A stretch of DNA of 64,000 nt from Streptomyces hokutonensis (GTDB taxonomy: Bacteria; Actinomycetota; Actinomycetes; Streptomycetales; Streptomycetaceae). The stretch covers positions 365,270 through 429,269 of the forward strand of contig NZ_BARG01000024.1 in the NCBI RefSeq assembly GCF_000376565.1, written 5' to 3'. The notes under the pieces are model-generated. The model was not told the DNA's origin. It searched no databases and saw only the letters and a list, made by a program, of their open reading frames with translations. The translations under genes were made by a program, and so were the position numbers. Positions 30,418-38,377 of this stretch are shown in pieces (the first letter of the stretch is position 1; each line of letters starts with the position of its first letter).

Positions 30418-30476
30418 GCGGGGTGCGGGACGCCGAAGGTAAACCTGCCCGTGATCAACGGGGCTAGCATGTCGGC

Positions 30477-31163
30477 ATGGCTGAGGGTGTTGGGGCTGAT
30501 GGTCCGACGGAGGGCGACCGCCCGCTGAGGCGCGATGCCGCCCTCAACCGGGAGAAGATCCTGCGTGCCGCGCGGGAGGTCTTCGGCCAGCACGGGCTGG
30601 GGGTCACGCTCGACGACGTGGCCCGGCACGCCGGCGTCGGGGTCGGCACCGTGTACCGGCGCTTCCCCGACAAGGACAGCCTCGTACGGGCCCTGTTCAA
30701 GCAGGATCTGGAGATCCGGCAGCAGTCCGCCGAGCGGGCGCTCGTTCATCCGGATCCGTGGCAGGGGTTCGTCGATTTCCTCACCGAGATGGGGGCCGAT
30801 CTCGCCGAGAACCGCGGCCTGCACGAAGTGATGATGTTGGGGAGCCACAGTTCCGAGCCCCTGGAGACCGCGCGGGGCGGCATGCTCCCCTTTCTGGAGG
30901 CCTTGATCCGGCGGGCCCAGGAGAGTGGGGACCTGCGCCCGGAGATCGCTCCCTCCGACATCCCCGTCATGGTGGAGATGCTGAGCGCCGCCAGCCAGTT
31001 CACCCAGGGCAGGCGGCCCGACATCTGGCGGCGCTGCCTCGAGATCCTGCTGAACGGCGTCCGGGATCGTCCCGACAACCTTCCCCTGACGACACCGAGC
31101 CTGGGCAACGTGACGGTGGAGCAGGTGATGGGGCTGGTCCGGCCGGCCCCGACGGCGGAGTAG
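30477..31163 (+). CDS. TetR-family regulator
   Basis: A 228-residue regulator with a Streptomyces-style N-terminal extension, then the TetR helix-turn-helix (ILRAAREVFGQHGLGVTLDDVARHAGVGVGTVYRRFPDKDSL split over residues 30-70) and an all-helical ligand domain. It is divergent from the LacI gene and convergent with the CocE-YaaH operon, which carries a TetR-like palindrome in its promoter region (33823-33836). Control of that operon is a positional inference. Confidence 0.9.
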   Translation: MAEGVGADGPTEGDRPLRRDAALNREKILRAAREVFGQHGLGVTLDDVARHAGVGVGTVYRRFPDKDSLVRALFKQDLEIRQQSAERALVHPDPWQGFVDFLTEMGADLAENRGLHEVMMLGSHSSEPLETARGGMLPFLEALIRRAQESGDLRPEIAPSDIPVMVEMLSAASQFTQGRRPDIWRRCLEILLNGVRDRPDNLPLTTPSLGNVTVEQVMGLVRPAPTAE

Positions 31164-31189
31164 CAGGTCTGCCGTACGAACAGACCTGC
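31163..31189. terminator. Bidirectional hairpin between TetR and CocE genes
   Basis: GCAGGTCTG (31163-31171) and CAGACCTGC (31181-31189) form a perfect 9-bp stem with a 9-base loop, between two convergent genes. Confidence 0.7.
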
Positions 31190-31200
31190 CGTCCGGGTGG

Positions 31201-32994
31201 TCAGGAGGACGGTCCCCAGTCCTCGCGGCTGGGAGTGGCCGAACTCGGCGTTGTCAAAGGCAGGTTGACGAATGAGGCGGCCAGCGGGGAGCGTTCGATC
31301 GTGTAGACACCGCCGGCCAGGTCGGCCGACTCCTGCGGGGTCGGCGCGACGGGGAAGTGGAAGTCCGCCGGTGGCTGGCTGTCGATGCTTATCCGGATGC
31401 GGTAACCGGCCGGAATCCTGGTGAAGTTGGACAGCAGTGAGATGTCGTACCTGGTCGTCTGTCCCGGGGTCACCGGGTGCTGTGACGCCTGGGTGAACGG
31501 GTGGCTCGGTTTGAGCAGGGTGCCGTTCCCGCCGTACCAGCTCTCCTGGGTGTCGACCGCGCGCTGACTGCCCAGGAGGATTCCGTCGGCCTGCTTGGTC
31601 ACCGTCCCGTCCGGTGCGACGATGCTCAGCTTGGAGGAGAGTTCGGTCTCCGGTGTCGTCGACCTGGCGTAGAGGGTGACGTCGGTCGGGCCGTTCAGCA
31701 GGGCCGCCTTGCTGAGCGGGGCGGTGGTGTAGGTCAGTGTGTCGGCCGCGGTCGCCGCACTCCAGGTGAGGGTGTCGCTTCCTTGTCCGGACGGCTTGCC
31801 GGTGGTGAGGGTGCCGTCGCCGAGGTAGTAGGTGCGGGCGTCGGAGGACAGTGGCCAGGCGGCGCTGTCGACCCAACTGCTCGCGCCGTTCTCGAACAGG
31901 TGCAGGGGAGTCGAGGTGTCGGCCATACCCGTGGGCGCGTTCTTGAGCCAGGTCTCGAACCACTCCAGGCGAATGGCCTGCAGCGTCGCCTCGTTGACGT
32001 GTTCTCCGTGTGTCCAGGGCCCGACGATCGCCTGGTAGCGGCCGGTGACGGGTTCGTCCGATGCGATCGGATCCGTCAACGGCCTGTGGTAGTAGGCGTT
32101 TTGGGCCGCGACGTAGGCGCCCAGGTTCCCGCCGGGGAACAGGTCGTTCCAGCCGGCCTCGGACAGCGCCGGAATGTTGTTGGCCACGATGCGCGGCATG
32201 AGCTTCTGTACGTCGAGGGCCTGCCAGTAGGCGTCGTCGTAGGAGCGTGAACCGCCCGAGGCCTGCTGCGCGATGGTCACCGACTGCGGGTCGGTGGCGG
32301 GATCGTCCTCGGGACCGCGCGGCTCGGCCTGGGCGATGCCGGCCACGAACGGGGTGGGGATACCGCCGTTGGCAGTGAGGTCGTTGTAGAAGTCCGAGTC
32401 GGTGCAGAACGGTGTGATGGCCTTGAGCGCGGAGTTCTTGCCCACGGCCGCCGCGGTGAACCACTGGTTCACCCCGAGGTAGGAGCAACCGTCGAGCCCT
32501 ACCTTGCCGTTGGAGCCCGAGAGAGTGTGTGCTGCCCAGTCGACGAGATCGGCCCCGTCCTTGCCCTGCCGGTCGCCGAACCAGTCGAGCTGTCCGCCGG
32601 AGTCGCCCGTGCCGCGCACCGCGGAGGCCACGTAGATGTAGCCCCGTTGCACGAAGTAGGTGCCGTTGTCGGTGGGGTCGGAGCGCTGGGTGCCGTAGGG
32701 GTTCTGGGTGAGGAGCACCGGGAACGGGCCCGACGCGCGGGCGCCGGTGCTCGGGTCGGTCGGATAGACGACCTCGACGGCGATCTTCACACCGTCGTCC
32801 ATGGTGACGGTGGTGTGGACGGGCGCGCTCGCCGCGTAGGCGGCGGCGGGCGGCTGCCAGGTGGCCGCGTGCGCGGGGAGGGCGGTGGCTGTGGTCTGTC
32901 CGGCCGCGACCAGGAGGAGCACCGCGGCGGTGCTGCCGAGTGCGGAGTATCCGTGGGGCGGCTTCAGCCGGTCTCTTGCCTTGGACTTCTTCAT
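31201..32994 (-). CDS. Secreted CocE/NonD-family hydrolase (X-Pro dipeptidyl-peptidase S15 type)
   Basis: A 597-residue secreted alpha/beta hydrolase. Residues 1-43 are a signal peptide ending in LPAHA. The catalytic region shows VRGTGDSGG, GLDGCSYLGVNQW with the nucleophile serine in GxSxxG form, and GPWTHGEHVNE with the catalytic histidine. The C-terminal half is the PepX_C jelly-roll (YRIRISIDSQPPADF). Members hydrolyse acyl esters, amides or X-Pro peptides. The YaaH-type transporter gene begins 42 bases upstream on the same strand, so an ester hydrolase coupled to acid uptake is plausible. Confidence 0.88.
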   Translation of the reverse strand: MKKSKARDRLKPPHGYSALGSTAAVLLLVAAGQTTATALPAHAATWQPPAAAYAASAPVHTTVTMDDGVKIAVEVVYPTDPSTGARASGPFPVLLTQNPYGTQRSDPTDNGTYFVQRGYIYVASAVRGTGDSGGQLDWFGDRQGKDGADLVDWAAHTLSGSNGKVGLDGCSYLGVNQWFTAAAVGKNSALKAITPFCTDSDFYNDLTANGGIPTPFVAGIAQAEPRGPEDDPATDPQSVTIAQQASGGSRSYDDAYWQALDVQKLMPRIVANNIPALSEAGWNDLFPGGNLGAYVAAQNAYYHRPLTDPIASDEPVTGRYQAIVGPWTHGEHVNEATLQAIRLEWFETWLKNAPTGMADTSTPLHLFENGASSWVDSAAWPLSSDARTYYLGDGTLTTGKPSGQGSDTLTWSAATAADTLTYTTAPLSKAALLNGPTDVTLYARSTTPETELSSKLSIVAPDGTVTKQADGILLGSQRAVDTQESWYGGNGTLLKPSHPFTQASQHPVTPGQTTRYDISLLSNFTRIPAGYRIRISIDSQPPADFHFPVAPTPQESADLAGGVYTIERSPLAASFVNLPLTTPSSATPSREDWGPSS

Positions 32995-33036
32995 GCGGCT
33001 CCTTGAGGTGGGGAAGGGGTCCTCGTCACGTCCTCG

Positions 33037-33768
33037 TCACGCCGTCTGCGGGACGGCCTGTCGGCCGCGGTTCAGGGCGAAGAGCGGGAACACGACGCGT
33101 CCGCGCACCTCGTTGGTCAGCTCGGCCAGCACCAGATAGAAGGCGACGGCGGCCAGCGCGATCTCGACATAGCCGGCCGTGTGCAGCACCGAATCGCTCG
33201 GGACGCCCGCGCTCGATGCCCCCAGGTAGGCGATCACCAGCAGCACGATCGTCAGCGTCAGCAGGGCGAACGCGGTCACGGTCACCGCGTTGGTGCCCAG
33301 ACTCGCGACGGCGAAGACCAGCGTGACGACCAGCCAGGCGAGCAGGAACAGCCCCAGCGACTGCATCACCGCGTGACCGCCCTGAGCAGCCGCGGCCTCC
33401 GCCGTGGCCCCATGAGCTTTTGCCGCGGCTGCCGCGTTGCCCGCGATGTGCGGTGCCGCCCAGAACTCGATGACGGTGTAGCCGAGCCAGAACGCCCCGT
33501 ACGCCGTCAGGAAGGAGGCCGCGAACGTCGCCCCGGCCGCCAACGCGAAGAAGCCGGCGACGAGTTGGACGATGCCGCCGTAGAAGAAGGTCCCCGCCAG
33601 CACGATCGTGCCGTCGGCCGCGTCGATGACGCCGGCGGTGTGCAGGCCCAGGATCAGCGAGCACCACGCGAACCCGGCCGCTCCCACGGCTGTCGCGTGA
33701 CCGATGTGGGACGTGCTGCCGGTGGGCACCGGCGGGCTCTGGGCAGCGTGAAGCGACTCTTCAGCCAT
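33037..33768 (-). CDS. GPR1/FUN34/YaaH-family acetate transporter
   Basis: A 243-residue membrane protein with six segments of the SatP/acetate uptake family. The first segment region GAAGFAWCSLILGLHTAGV and the loop GTFFYGGIVQLVAGFFALAAG correspond to the family's GLFYGGLAQLLAGMWEF-type motif; FASFLTAYGAFWLGY follows. A 35-residue Ala-rich insert between segments 3 and 4 is unusual. The ATG at 33768 is chosen: AGAAGG lies 11 bases before it, while the GTG three codons earlier abuts that site. Likely exports or imports a short-chain acid released by the CocE hydrolase. Confidence 0.86.
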   Translation of the reverse strand: MAEESLHAAQSPPVPTGSTSHIGHATAVGAAGFAWCSLILGLHTAGVIDAADGTIVLAGTFFYGGIVQLVAGFFALAAGATFAASFLTAYGAFWLGYTVIEFWAAPHIAGNAAAAAKAHGATAEAAAAQGGHAVMQSLGLFLLAWLVVTLVFAVASLGTNAVTVTAFALLTLTIVLLVIAYLGASSAGVPSDSVLHTAGYVEIALAAVAFYLVLAELTNEVRGRVVFPLFALNRGRQAVPQTA

Positions 33769-34163
33769 GGTGATCACCCTTCTGGAATGTCGACAGCCAG
33801 GGTGTCCGACCCGGGCCTGTCAACCGAATGGTCGGTAGTTTGTGAACGCCCGGTTGGGGCTGTCAAGGGATCGAACCGAAGTGGAAAACGCGCTCTGCGC
33901 GGCCTCGATGGCGCCGATTCGCCGCGCGGCGGTCAGCTCGGCGTCGGCATCGCCCCAGGTGGGAAGGGGTTTTCACCGTTCGTCCCGGAGAGGCGGGACG
34001 TGGGGCTTCCGGGGCCGAAGAAAGTGGAGATATATTCTCCGAAACGAGGGGGGTCGGTGTCCTCGGGGGCGTCCGGGGGAGGAGGCGGCAGGAATGTTCG
34101 CACCGGGTGGCTGGGCCGCGCCTTCCCGAGGGTGTTGTCAGTGGGCACCGGCACACTGGCGGC
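33769..34163. other. Intergenic region with two palindromes
   Basis: A 395-base stretch with no gene I can support. It contains ACCG-AATGGT-CGGT at 33823-33836, a TetR-type half-site pair within AACCGAATGGTCGGTAGTT, and a perfect GGAGA-TATAT-TCTCC palindrome at 34026-34040, which is unusually AT-rich for this genome and precedes the immunity-type gene. The longer open frames crossing it are codon-usage shadows. Confidence 0.5.
34026..34040. promoter_or_regulatory. Palindromic promoter element before the Imm21 gene
   Basis: GGAGATATATTCTCC, 15 bases, perfect 5-bp arms around TATAT. It may be both a -10 region and an operator for the gene starting at 34164. Confidence 0.4.
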
Positions 34164-34760
34164 ATGGACTCGATCCCGCCCGCCGCCACCGATCTGTCAC
34201 CCACCTCGCCTGTGTGGGTGGAGTCGATGGGTGGGCCCCTGGTAGCCGTCCCCGTCTCCGCGCTGGCCGATTGGCACGGATGCACGGAGAGCGGGGTCAT
34301 GGCGGGCGACGGCACGGCTCCGGACGACTACGACCGGGCGTGCGCGGTGGACGATCCGGTCGGCGTGACAGCCGTCGGCGAGAGCGGTGCGCAGGCGCTG
34401 GTGCTGGCGGACGAGCCGGCCGCCAGCTGCTATCTGCCGGAACACCGAGCCTTCCTGCGGTGGTTCGGCGCGGTTTCCGAGGCCGGTCTGAGGGCGCCGG
34501 CGGAGGCGGTGCTCGCGGACCCGGCCACCCCGTGGGAAGAGTGCGGCACATGGGTCTCGGACGGCCCGGCCGTGCTCATGGACTCCGCCGAAGCGGGTGC
34601 CGACCTGGGCATCGAGTACCCCGGTGGCGGGTTGCCCGCCGAGGCGCCGGTCCCGCTGCCCGCCGGCCGCTGGAGAGTGCGAGCCGTCCACATCAAGGCG
34701 GACGACGACAACAGGGTCGGCCTGGTCCACCTGCTGCCCATCGAGGAGGCCTCCGCCTGA
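34164..34760 (+). CDS. Imm21-type immunity protein
   Basis: A 198-residue cytoplasmic protein that resembles the Imm21 immunity family: VWVESMGGPLVAVPVSALADWHG at the start, then DDYDRACAVDDPVG, a central region giving LVLADEPAASCYLPEH, and a C-terminal GRWRVRAVHIKADDDN. Imm21 proteins protect against polymorphic toxins secreted by neighbours or self. No toxin, WXG100 or T7SS gene is adjacent, so it appears as an orphan immunity gene. The ATG at 34164 gives the best domain start, though its ribosome site is weak. Confidence 0.72.
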   Translation: MDSIPPAATDLSPTSPVWVESMGGPLVAVPVSALADWHGCTESGVMAGDGTAPDDYDRACAVDDPVGVTAVGESGAQALVLADEPAASCYLPEHRAFLRWFGAVSEAGLRAPAEAVLADPATPWEECGTWVSDGPAVLMDSAEAGADLGIEYPGGGLPAEAPVPLPAGRWRVRAVHIKADDDNRVGLVHLLPIEEASA

Positions 34761-34782
34761 GGGGCCGCTCCGCCGGGGCGAC

Positions 34783-35391
34783 TTATGCGTCTGCGGTGCC
34801 CGTGGCGCTTGATTCTGCCACGTCGGTTTCCTTGCCGGGGGCGCCTGTTGGGCCCCCGTCGGGATCCACGACGTGCCCCGCGCGAAGCTGCTCGGCGGCC
34901 CAGCGCGCCCACTCCTGTTCCAGGACCCGTTGGCGAATGCCGTGCTCCAGGACGAGCCTGCCGCAGACGGTGAGCATGTCCTTGTCCCAGTCCTCCGTGT
35001 CCCGCAGGGCGACAAGGGTGTCGTGCTCCTTGGCCGAGGTCTCCGCGTGGTCGAGGAGCCGCTGCACGGCTTCCTCGCGCGGCAGGAGTCCCAGGAAGAA
35101 GGTCTGCAGAAGCATCGGGTTGCGCTGCGGCCTGCTCTCCCGGCTCTCGGTCAGCCAGCGCACGGTCTCCGCGTGCCCTTCGGGGGTGAGCGAGTACTGC
35201 TTGCGCCCCCGGGGCCCCTCCTCCGTCACCTTGATCAGGCCCGTCGCGTCCAGCTTCGTCAACTCGCCGTAGATCTGGCTCTGTTTGGCGGGCCAGACGT
35301 AGCCGAGCGAGGTGTCGAACATCTTCAGCAGGTCGTAGCCGCTGCCGGGGCGGAAGACGAGGAGGCCCAGGAGGGCGTTGCGGAGGCTCAT
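34783..35391 (-). CDS. PadR-family transcriptional regulator
   Basis: A 202-residue regulator: N-terminal winged helix-turn-helix (MSLRNALLGLLVFRPGSGYDLLKMF, YGELTKLDATGLIKV, GRKQYSLTPEGH) and a C-terminal helical dimerisation domain with RPQRNPMLLQTFFLG. This is the long, Vir-type PadR class. The ATG at 35391 matches the conserved family start; eight codons upstream are open but unsupported. It is divergent from the membrane protein and carotenoid oxygenase genes, which it probably represses. Confidence 0.92.
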   Translation of the reverse strand: MSLRNALLGLLVFRPGSGYDLLKMFDTSLGYVWPAKQSQIYGELTKLDATGLIKVTEEGPRGRKQYSLTPEGHAETVRWLTESRESRPQRNPMLLQTFFLGLLPREEAVQRLLDHAETSAKEHDTLVALRDTEDWDKDMLTVCGRLVLEHGIRQRVLEQEWARWAAEQLRAGHVVDPDGGPTGAPGKETDVAESSATGTADA

Positions 35392-35417
35392 GCCGACAAC
35401 CCTAACCCGTGTCACTC

Positions 35418-35425
35418 CAATATTG
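35418..35425. promoter_or_regulatory. CAATATTG element in the PadR promoter
   Basis: CAATATTG lies 27 bases before the PadR start and is followed by TTGACAGG. The same CAATATT core recurs at 35561-35567 next to the divergent promoter, so both may be PadR-binding sites. Confidence 0.45.
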
Positions 35426-35573
35426 ACAGGTCGAAAACTACCCCTGTGGATCCTGTGTGCCGGGCGGGGAGGTCGCGTGGAGGCCGGGCGCGGTCGTCAA
35501 CGTCCTTGCAGGTGGGGCCCGTTCGGGCCGTCGAGGGCGGAGGTGCGGTGGACTTTCGTTCAATATTCCGACC

Positions 35574-35603
35574 TTGACATGTTGTTTGCGGAGCATCTAG
35601 CTT
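35574..35603 (+). promoter_or_regulatory. Promoter of the membrane protein-carotenoid oxygenase operon
   Basis: TTGACA (35574-35579), 18-base spacer, TAGCTT (35598-35603), 44 bases before the GTG. A CAATATT element overlaps the upstream edge (35561-35567). The promoter is near consensus, so repression by PadR would be needed to control it. Confidence 0.68.
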
Positions 35604-35646
35604 CCACCTGTCAAAGTTGGAACGTCGAGCAGCGAGGAAACTCATC

Positions 35647-36222
35647 GTGGGAATCATGGGCTATTTGCGTGGGTTCGTCCCATGGGTCGTGGCGGGCTTC
35701 GTCTCCGCCGTCGACTGGCGCTGGGGCGCGGTGGCCGGCTGTGTCTCCGGCCTTCTGCTGCTCCTGCAGGACCGGCGCAGGGGAGTGGCGATGGACGCGA
35801 TGATCCTGGAGATCAGCACCATCATCTACTTCGTCATCATCGGGGCGATCGCCTTCAGCTCGCCCGACTCGTCCGTCCAGGACCACAGCGACGTTCTCTC
35901 CTTCGTGTGGCTGGCCGGTACGGCCTGGGGCAGCATGCTCCTCCGGAGCCCCTTCACCCTCGGGATCGCCCGCCGGCAGACGCCCGAGGAGTACTGGAAC
36001 ACCCCCGGATTCCTCGCCGTCAACAACGCCATCACGGCCGCCTGGGGAGCCGGGTTCACCTTCATCGCCGTCGTACTGGCCATCAGCAACGCGACCGACG
36101 CGCCCGCCTGGGTCGGTATCACCGCCCATGTCGTCGGCCTGGTCGCCCCCGCCGTCTTCACCTCGATCTATCCCAAGCGGGTCCAGGCGCGCCTCGAAGC
36201 CCTGCTGGCAGCGAACGCCTGA
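35647..36222 (+). CDS. Conserved integral membrane protein
   Basis: A 191-residue protein with five or six membrane segments. No family recognised with confidence; the alternating segments with GYLRGFVPWVVAGFVSAVDW, ILEISTIIYFVIIGAIAF and RRQTPEEYWNTPGFLAVNNAIT suggest a small transporter or integral membrane accessory. The GTG at 35647 has GAGGAAA six bases ahead, better than an ATG at 35617. It is 23 bases before a carotenoid oxygenase gene and so may handle the same hydrophobic substrate. Function unknown. Confidence 0.75.
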   Translation: MGIMGYLRGFVPWVVAGFVSAVDWRWGAVAGCVSGLLLLLQDRRRGVAMDAMILEISTIIYFVIIGAIAFSSPDSSVQDHSDVLSFVWLAGTAWGSMLLRSPFTLGIARRQTPEEYWNTPGFLAVNNAITAAWGAGFTFIAVVLAISNATDAPAWVGITAHVVGLVAPAVFTSIYPKRVQARLEALLAANA

Positions 36223-36245
36223 CCGTCGTCCGAAGGAAATTCCCT

Positions 36246-37607
36246 GTGAGTACAGACAAGACCCCTCCGCACCTCGCCGGAAACTTCGCCCCGGTCCCCG
36301 ACGAGATCACGGTCACCGAGCTGAAGGTGACGGGAGCTGTCCCGCCGGAACTCACCGGCTGGTATCTGCGCAACGGCCCCAACCCGCACGAGGCGGCCTC
36401 GGCCCACTGGTTCACCGGCGACGGGATGGTGCACGGAGTCCGCCTCGAAGGCGGCCGGGCGACCTCGTACCGCAACCGCTGGGTCCGCACCGAGACCCTC
36501 GCCACGGGCGCCCAGGTCTACGGCCGCGACGGCGGGATGAACCTCGCCGCGGGCGTCGCCAACACCCACGTCGTACGGCACGCGGGCCGCACCCTCGCCC
36601 TCGTCGAGACGTCGTTCCCGCAGGAGCTGAGCTGCGAGGCCGGGCGCGAACTGGACACGGTCGGCCCGTACGACTTCGACGGCCGCCTGCGCACCCCGAT
36701 GACCGCCCACCCCAAGACCTGCCCGGTCACCGGTGAGCTCCACTTCTACGGGTACGGAGGGCTGTCGGCGCCCTATCTGACCTATCACCGGGCCGACGCC
36801 AGTGGCGAGTTGACCGTCAGCCGGCCGATCGACGTCCCGGCGCACACGATGATGCACGACTTCTACCTGACCAGGAACCACGTCGTCTTCATGGACCTGC
36901 CCGCCGTGTTCAGCATCGAGCGGGCCATGGATCCGAACGGAGGCATGCCGTACGTCTGGTCCGACACCTATGGAGCCAGGCTCGGCGTGCTGCGCCGGGA
37001 CGACCCGCACGGGGACATCCGCTGGTTCGACATCGACCCGTGCTACGTGTTCCACACCCTCAACTCCTTCGAGGAGAGCGACGGTCGGCGTCTCGTCCTG
37101 CTGGGCATGCGCTACCCGTCGCTGCGGGACGGCGTCACCGTGGCGACGGCGGCCCACCTGTGGCGGTGGACGATCGACCTCGTCACCGGTGCCGTGTCCG
37201 AGGAGCAACTCGACGACCACCCGGGCGAGTTCCCCCGCATCGACGACCGACTCGCGGGCCTCCCGGCGGAGTTCGGTCACGCCACCGCGGCGCCCGTTCC
37301 GGAACTTCCGCAGTACGACCCGGACGAGTCGCGTGCCGCGATCCACCGGTACGACCTCCGCAAGTCGAGCGTCGCCAGCCACTACTTCGCTCCGGGACGC
37401 TTCCCGGGCGAGGCGGCCTTCGCCCCCGCCGACGACCGACCCGGCGGCCCCGGCTGGCTCATGACCTATGTCTACGACGCCTCGACCGACCGGAGCGACC
37501 TGGTGATCCTCGACGCCGACAACCTCACCCAGGAGCCGGTGGCCACCATCCACCTGCCCCGACGGGTACCCGCCGGATTCCACGGCAGTTGGCTGGCGGA
37601 CGCCTGA
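36246..37607 (+). CDS. Carotenoid cleavage oxygenase (RPE65/CCD family)
   Basis: Iron(II) dioxygenase that splits a double bond of carotenoids or stilbene-like phenylpropanoids. 453 residues, normal length. The N-terminus has GWYLRNGPNP and HWFTGDGMVHGV, typical of the family. The four iron-binding histidines are seen in GELHFYGYGG (near 165), MMHDFYLT (near 204), FHTLNSFEE (near 270) and HGSWLAD at the end (near 446). The GTG has AAGGAAA upstream. It shares an operon with the preceding membrane protein under the PadR gene, so substrate uptake plus cleavage is a reasonable reading. Confidence 0.93.
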   Translation: MSTDKTPPHLAGNFAPVPDEITVTELKVTGAVPPELTGWYLRNGPNPHEAASAHWFTGDGMVHGVRLEGGRATSYRNRWVRTETLATGAQVYGRDGGMNLAAGVANTHVVRHAGRTLALVETSFPQELSCEAGRELDTVGPYDFDGRLRTPMTAHPKTCPVTGELHFYGYGGLSAPYLTYHRADASGELTVSRPIDVPAHTMMHDFYLTRNHVVFMDLPAVFSIERAMDPNGGMPYVWSDTYGARLGVLRRDDPHGDIRWFDIDPCYVFHTLNSFEESDGRRLVLLGMRYPSLRDGVTVATAAHLWRWTIDLVTGAVSEEQLDDHPGEFPRIDDRLAGLPAEFGHATAAPVPELPQYDPDESRAAIHRYDLRKSSVASHYFAPGRFPGEAAFAPADDRPGGPGWLMTYVYDASTDRSDLVILDADNLTQEPVATIHLPRRVPAGFHGSWLADA

Positions 37608-37620
37608 CCCCATGAACGGT

Positions 37621-37658
37621 GAACCGTCCTCCGGGCCCGCGAGCCCGGAGGACGGTTC
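37621..37658 (+). terminator. Strong terminator after the carotenoid oxygenase gene
   Basis: GAACCGTCCTCCGGGC (37621-37636) and GCCCGGAGGACGGTTC (37643-37658) pair perfectly over 16 bp with a 6-base loop, 13 bases past the stop. It excludes a sigma-factor start at 37612. Confidence 0.85.
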
Positions 37659-37707
37659 CCGCCGAAGGGCCGCGAGGAGCCGGACGGATGCCGGAAGGGA
37701 TCGTGTG

Positions 37708-38346
37708 ATGGGAGACGTCGACGAAGCGGCGCGCCTGGAGGACGTGCTGCTGACGCGCGCGGCCCAGTCCGGTGAAGTCGCCGCGCTGGGGCGGCTGTTG
37801 GAGCGCCACCGGGACGGGATGCGCGCGGTGGCCCTGAGCATTCTGGGGCCGGGTGCGGATGCCGACGACGTGATGCAGGACGCGGCGCTGACGGCGCTGC
37901 TGCGGATTGGTGATGTCCGTGATCCGGCGGCCGTGGGGGCGTGGCTGCGGATGATCGTGCGCAATGCCGGCCGACTGGTGCTGCGGGAGGCGGTTCTGGT
38001 CCGGCCGGTGAGTGAACTCCCCGTAATGGCAGCGCAGTTGGGGCCGGAGCAGTGGCTCGATCGGAACGCGCTGCGGGACTGGGTCTGGGAAGCTCTCGCC
38101 GAACTCACCCCGGCGCTGCGGATGCCCCTGCTGCTCCGCTACTTCGCCGCCGAGGTCACCTCGTACGAGCGGATCGCGGACGCCTGCGGGATTCCGGTCG
38201 GCACCGTACGCAGCCGGCTGAGCCGGGGCCGCGCCCGGATGGCCACCGCCCTCGCCGCCACGGCGGACACTCCGCACGGCCCCGCCGAACAGCGGATCCG
38301 CGCGGGACGCGTCGAGGCCTACGAGCTCCTTGCCGCCGCCGATTGA
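37708..38346 (+). CDS. ECF-like RNA polymerase sigma factor
   Basis: A 212-residue sigma factor: region 2 (GEVAALGRLLERHRDGMRAVALSIL, DADDVMQDAALTALLRI) and region 4 (LTPALRMPLLLRYFAAEVTSYERIADACGIPVGTVRSRLSRGRARM). The ATG at 37708 follows AAGGGA. An ATG at 37612 would place the N-terminus inside the terminator hairpin. Streptomyces relatives often carry a SnoaL-like domain after region 4; here the protein stops after AYELLAAAD, so the 3' end may be lost. No anti-sigma gene is adjacent. Confidence 0.85.
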   Translation: MGDVDEAARLEDVLLTRAAQSGEVAALGRLLERHRDGMRAVALSILGPGADADDVMQDAALTALLRIGDVRDPAAVGAWLRMIVRNAGRLVLREAVLVRPVSELPVMAAQLGPEQWLDRNALRDWVWEALAELTPALRMPLLLRYFAAEVTSYERIADACGIPVGTVRSRLSRGRARMATALAATADTPHGPAEQRIRAGRVEAYELLAAAD

Positions 38347-38377
38347 TGTCTGGTTCCCGCCTTGGCCCCGGCGCCCG

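Noticed and set aside
33842..35272. 476-codon open frame crossing the Imm21 and PadR genes
   Set aside because: Arg/Gly-rich shadow frame over two recognised genes on both strands, with no domain of its own.
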